A DNA stretch of 64,000 nt, taken from Oscillospiraceae bacterium MB24-C1 (GTDB lineage: Bacteria > Bacillota > Clostridia > Oscillospirales > Ruminococcaceae). Positions 61,249 to 64,000 of this stretch are shown here, one piece after another. Below the pieces are notes generated by a model, which was not told where the DNA came from, searched no databases, and saw only the letters and a program-made list of their open reading frames with translations. A program made the translations under genes and the position numbers. Where the stretch lies: positions 2,484,001 through 2,548,000 of the forward strand of contig CP133187.1 of the NCBI GenBank assembly GCA_030913685.1, written 5' to 3'. How positions within the stretch are numbered: the first letter of the stretch is position 1; every line of letters starts with the position of its first letter.

Positions 61249-61410
61249 TTAGCAGCATCCGCAGTTGTTACCGCATCCGCAGTTATTTCCGCACATGTTG
61301 CCGCATCCATTTCCACAACTGGTGCCGCCTAGCCCACCGCATCCGCAGCAGCAGAACAGCAGAATGATGATGATGATGATCCAAAGGCAACCGCAATTAT
61401 TACCCCACAC
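61249..61410 (-). CDS. Short Cys/Gly-rich membrane peptide
   Basis: A 53-residue peptide. Six isoleucines and hydrophobic neighbours (CLWIIIIIILLFCCC) form one membrane segment, followed by a tail almost wholly of Cys, Gly and Asn (CGNGCGNMCGNNCG). GTG at 61410 has TGAGGTGAAAG upstream. Seventeen cysteines in 53 residues suggest metal binding or disulfide cross-linking. Small Cys/Gly-rich proteins of this look occur in spore formers, but I do not know a function. Confidence 0.7.
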   Translation of the reverse strand: MWGNNCGCLWIIIIIILLFCCCGCGGLGGTSCGNGCGNMCGNNCGCGNNCGCC

Positions 61411-61496
61411 TTGACTTTCACCTCACATTGATGATTTATTACATACTATGCCTTTGATGTGGTGGTGGTTACAATGTACGAAGGGAGAAACCCGCA

Positions 61497-62627
61497 ATGA
61501 GAAAAAATTTATCCGAAGAGCGCCCCCAGCCTGAGGGCAGGCGGCGGCGGCGCCGATCCAACGGAATGGCGCTGTTGGTTTCGGTGTTGCTGGTACTTGG
61601 TGCTGCCGGGTTTTTAGCCTTCTTCGCCATATCAAGCGCGACCGATCTCCTCGCCTTTGGCAAAGAGGATCGGCAGATTGAGGTGACGATTGAAAACGGC
61701 ATGTCGGTCAACCAAATTGCCCAGCTGTTAGGCGAAAAGGGCGTGGTCGAGCAGCCACTGACCTTTAGGCTTTATGCCGCGCTGCGTAAAAAAGATAACG
61801 ATTTTCAGGCGGGCAGCTATGTTTTTAACTCCAATATGAGCTACGACCGCATTATCACGGCGCTGCGCTCGGGTGACATCATCAAAGAGGAGGTCACCAT
61901 CACCTTTTATGAGGGTATGACACTGCGCGAAATTGCTGCATCACTTGAAGAGAACAAAGTTTGTTCGGCTGAGGATTTTATCAGTTACACCCAAACGAGC
62001 GAGCTACCCTATGAGTTTGTCGATATGATGCCCGAAAATGACCTGCGTTTTTACCGGCTTGAGGGCTATCTTTTCCCCGACACCTACGATTTCTACGTCG
62101 GCGAGAACGTGCAATCGGTGGCTAAAAAATTCCTGAAAAACTTCCAAAACCGCATCATGCCAGAACTTTACTCTAAGATACAGGATGCGGGCATGACGCT
62201 TGACGAGGTGATCACACTCGCCTCGGTCATCCAGAAGGAAGCGGGCAACCCTGACGAGATGAGCATGGTTTCCTCGGTGTTTCACAACCGCATAGATGAC
62301 GTCGGGGCGGGGCTGCCAATGTTGCAGTCTGACGTGACGATTTTCTATGTTGAAAACGACATCAAGCCTTATCAGAGCCGCGCCACGCAGGAAGTTTACG
62401 ACGCCTATAACACCTATGTGTGCAAGGGTTTGCCGGTCGGCCCCATCTGTTCGCCCGGTCTAGACGCCATCAAGGCGGCGATAAACCCCGAGGAATCACA
62501 AAATTATTTCTTTGTCACCGATATCAACGGCAAATATTATTACAGCAAAACACTCGATGAGCATTATGCCAACGTCCGCCGGGCGGCGGCCGCGGGCGGT
62601 GCCGAACACGGCACCGACGTGCAGTAA
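61497..62627 (+). CDS. mltG: Endolytic peptidoglycan transglycosylase MltG
   Basis: A 376-residue membrane-anchored enzyme that cuts nascent glycan strands near the membrane. A basic N-terminus (RRRRRRSN) precedes one transmembrane helix at about residues 23-47. A LysM-like subdomain follows (IENGMSVNQIAQLLGEKGVV), then the YceG catalytic domain with EGYLFPDTYDFY and LASVIQKEAGNPDEM, where Glu248 is the likely catalytic residue, and KGLPVGPICSPG near the end. GAAGGGAG precedes the ATG. Confidence 0.93.
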   Translation: MRKNLSEERPQPEGRRRRRRSNGMALLVSVLLVLGAAGFLAFFAISSATDLLAFGKEDRQIEVTIENGMSVNQIAQLLGEKGVVEQPLTFRLYAALRKKDNDFQAGSYVFNSNMSYDRIITALRSGDIIKEEVTITFYEGMTLREIAASLEENKVCSAEDFISYTQTSELPYEFVDMMPENDLRFYRLEGYLFPDTYDFYVGENVQSVAKKFLKNFQNRIMPELYSKIQDAGMTLDEVITLASVIQKEAGNPDEMSMVSSVFHNRIDDVGAGLPMLQSDVTIFYVENDIKPYQSRATQEVYDAYNTYVCKGLPVGPICSPGLDAIKAAINPEESQNYFFVTDINGKYYYSKTLDEHYANVRRAAAAGGAEHGTDVQ

Positions 62628-62725
62628 AGCTTTAAAAATAAACGGCGGGCCGGGCGCGCGTTTGTGCATCGCCTGTGCCCGCTTGTTTTTGCAATTTCCT
62701 CATCAGAGCATAAAGGAGCGAACCG

Positions 62726-63943
62726 ATGAAAAGACCTGAGCTGCTGTGTCCCGCCGGGGATTTTGAACGCCTTCAAACCGCCATCCGCTACGGCGCGGAC
62801 GCGGTCTATCTGGGCTCCACCCAATTTGGCATGCGCGCCGCACCCTCGAATTTTACTATGGAACAACTGGCTGAGGCGGCGGATTATGCCCACGCCCGCG
62901 GCGTCAAGCTGCACCTGACGGTAAACACACTGCCGCGCTGTGACGAAGCCGCCGCATTGCCCGAGTTTTTGGTGCAGGTGGCGCGAACCGGCATCGACGC
63001 GCTGATTATCGCCGATCTTGGCGTGCTGACGACGGCGCGCAAGCTTTTGCCGGATATGGAGATTCACGCTTCAACCCAAACCGGCATCGTCAATCATTTG
63101 ACCGCCAACGCGCTTTATGATTTGGGCGTCAAGCGGGTGGTGCTGGCGCGCGAGCTGACGTTCGACGAAATCAAGACCATCCGTGCCAAAACGCCGCAGG
63201 AGCTTGAGCTTGAGGTGTTTATTCACGGTGCAATGTGCATGTCGGTCTCGGGTCGGTGCGTCATCTCAAACTATCTCACTGGGCGGGACGCCAACCGCGG
63301 TGAATGCTCGCAGCCCTGCCGTTGGAGCTACCACCTGATGGAGGAAAAGCGCCCGGGGATATTCCTGCCGGTGTTTGAGGATGAACACGGCTCGACCATT
63401 TTAAACGCGAAAGATTTGTGCATGATTGAGCACCTGCGCGAACTGGCCGATGCAGGCATCGCTAGCTTTAAAATTGAGGGGCGCGCCAAGTCCCCTTATT
63501 ACGTTGGGGTGGTGGCTAACGCCTACCGCGCCGCGCTGGATGCCGCCATGGAAGGCAAGTCCGCGCCTCAATGGACGTTGCGCGAGCTGCAAACCGTTTC
63601 TCACCGGGAATATTCTACCGGATTTTTCTACGGACGCGAGCCGCTGCAGCAAAGCTATTACGCGGGCGGCTATGTGCAGGATTGGGAGGTCAGCGCGGTG
63701 GTGGAGCGCTGTGAGAATGGGCGGCTGTACCTGATTGAGAAAAACCGCTTTGCCCAAGGTGATGTGCTAGAGCTTTTAGAGCCGGGGCAGCAGCCCCGTC
63801 AGCTGACGGTGGAGGATTTGCGCGATGAAGCGGGAGAGCCATTGGATGCTGCCCGCCATCCGCATATGAAGATCAGCATCGCTTGTCAGGGCAATGCAAG
63901 TGTGGGCGCTATGCTGCGGCGGGAGAAACTGCCGCAGGTCTGA
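62726..63943 (+). CDS. U32-family peptidase / tRNA or rRNA hydroxylation protein
   Basis: A 405-residue member of the U32 group, which includes RlhA and TrhP, proteins needed for hydroxylation of RNA bases, and collagenase-like PrtC. The N-terminal barrel is marked by ELLCPAGDFERLQTAIRYGADAVYLG, the middle by VFIHGAMCMSVSGRC, the cysteine cluster by RGECSQPCRW, and the later FKIEGRAKSPYYVG. AAGGAGCGAACCG precedes the ATG. mltG and U32 genes adjoin in many Firmicutes. Which RNA it acts on cannot be told. Confidence 0.9.
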   Translation: MKRPELLCPAGDFERLQTAIRYGADAVYLGSTQFGMRAAPSNFTMEQLAEAADYAHARGVKLHLTVNTLPRCDEAAALPEFLVQVARTGIDALIIADLGVLTTARKLLPDMEIHASTQTGIVNHLTANALYDLGVKRVVLARELTFDEIKTIRAKTPQELELEVFIHGAMCMSVSGRCVISNYLTGRDANRGECSQPCRWSYHLMEEKRPGIFLPVFEDEHGSTILNAKDLCMIEHLRELADAGIASFKIEGRAKSPYYVGVVANAYRAALDAAMEGKSAPQWTLRELQTVSHREYSTGFFYGREPLQQSYYAGGYVQDWEVSAVVERCENGRLYLIEKNRFAQGDVLELLEPGQQPRQLTVEDLRDEAGEPLDAARHPHMKISIACQGNASVGAMLRREKLPQV

Positions 63944-63965
63944 TGCCATTGAAAATGATTAAAAG

Positions 63966-64000
63966 CAGCGCCCTTACAACATTGTGAGGGCGCTGCTTTT
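63966..64000 (+). terminator. Terminator after the U32 gene
   Basis: AGCAGCGCCCT pairs with AGGGCGCTGCT around ACAACATTGTG, followed by TTT at the window edge. Confidence 0.85.

Overview
The window reads as the chromosome of an anaerobic, spore-forming member of the Clostridia, most like the Oscillospiraceae/Ruminococcaceae group. The evidence is a Gram-positive RecD2 and PcrA pair, ThyX in place of ThyA, MltG, a U32 protease, rubredoxins and a polyferredoxin-like protein, a TAXI/TRAP transporter, a Thermoanaerobacter-type secondary alcohol dehydrogenase, a LysM coat-like protein with Pro-Gly repeats, and strong AGGAGG-type ribosome binding sites with frequent GTG/TTG starts. No tRNA, rRNA, CRISPR array or complete insertion sequence was seen.

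Layout. 1-18 kb carries ordinary chromosomal genes: recD2, a hybrid sensor kinase, an MreB homologue, an M20 amidohydrolase, MscS, a membrane diguanylate cyclase, pcrA and a Cys-rich protein of unknown role. A chemotaxis receptor follows on the minus strand (18.1-20.1 kb). From 20.4 to 26.9 kb lies a phage-derived block: an initiator-like protein, a DnaC-like loader, an ArpU/DUF1492-type sigma-like regulator, terminase small and large subunits, and the portal. From 27 to 37 kb come about eleven genes that look chromosomal (rubredoxins, TRAP/TAXI transporter, YihY, LysM-repeat protein, DUF1275). The phage block then resumes at 37.3-53 kb with scaffold, capsid, connectors, contractile sheath and tube, tail chaperone, two hub/baseplate proteins, two DUF2577 proteins and a GH25 lysin. 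53.7-64 kb is chromosomal again: TetR/antiporter pair, alcohol dehydrogenase, a thyX-tmk operon with two acyltransferase-like genes and 5-formyl-THF cyclo-ligase, mltG and a U32 protease.

The most notable material is in the phage-derived part. (1) Three separated blocks (replication/regulator, terminase, scaffold/capsid/tail) are each preceded by the same 16-nt box, followed after exactly 10 nt by an extended -10 element. This suggests one regulon, possibly driven by the sigma-like protein encoded in the first block. (2) The element is split by about 10 kb of host-like genes and shows no intact integrase, repressor, tape measure in its usual slot, baseplate wedge or tail fibre. That fits a domesticated or decaying particle better than an active prophage. 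(3) The tail region holds seven small minus-strand genes of one family, here called FYEDN after its C-terminal motif. At least five have their own near-consensus sigma-A promoter with a 17-bp spacer, and most have their own terminator. They behave like an array of phage 'moron' cassettes and sit next to two short tape-measure-like genes. A 1,486-bp tandem duplication in the array has one half nearly identical and the other half strongly diverged. (4) The tail chaperone carries a classic A AAA AAC slippery site leading into a -1 frame extension.

All functions are read from motifs and gene order. No database search or structure prediction was run.
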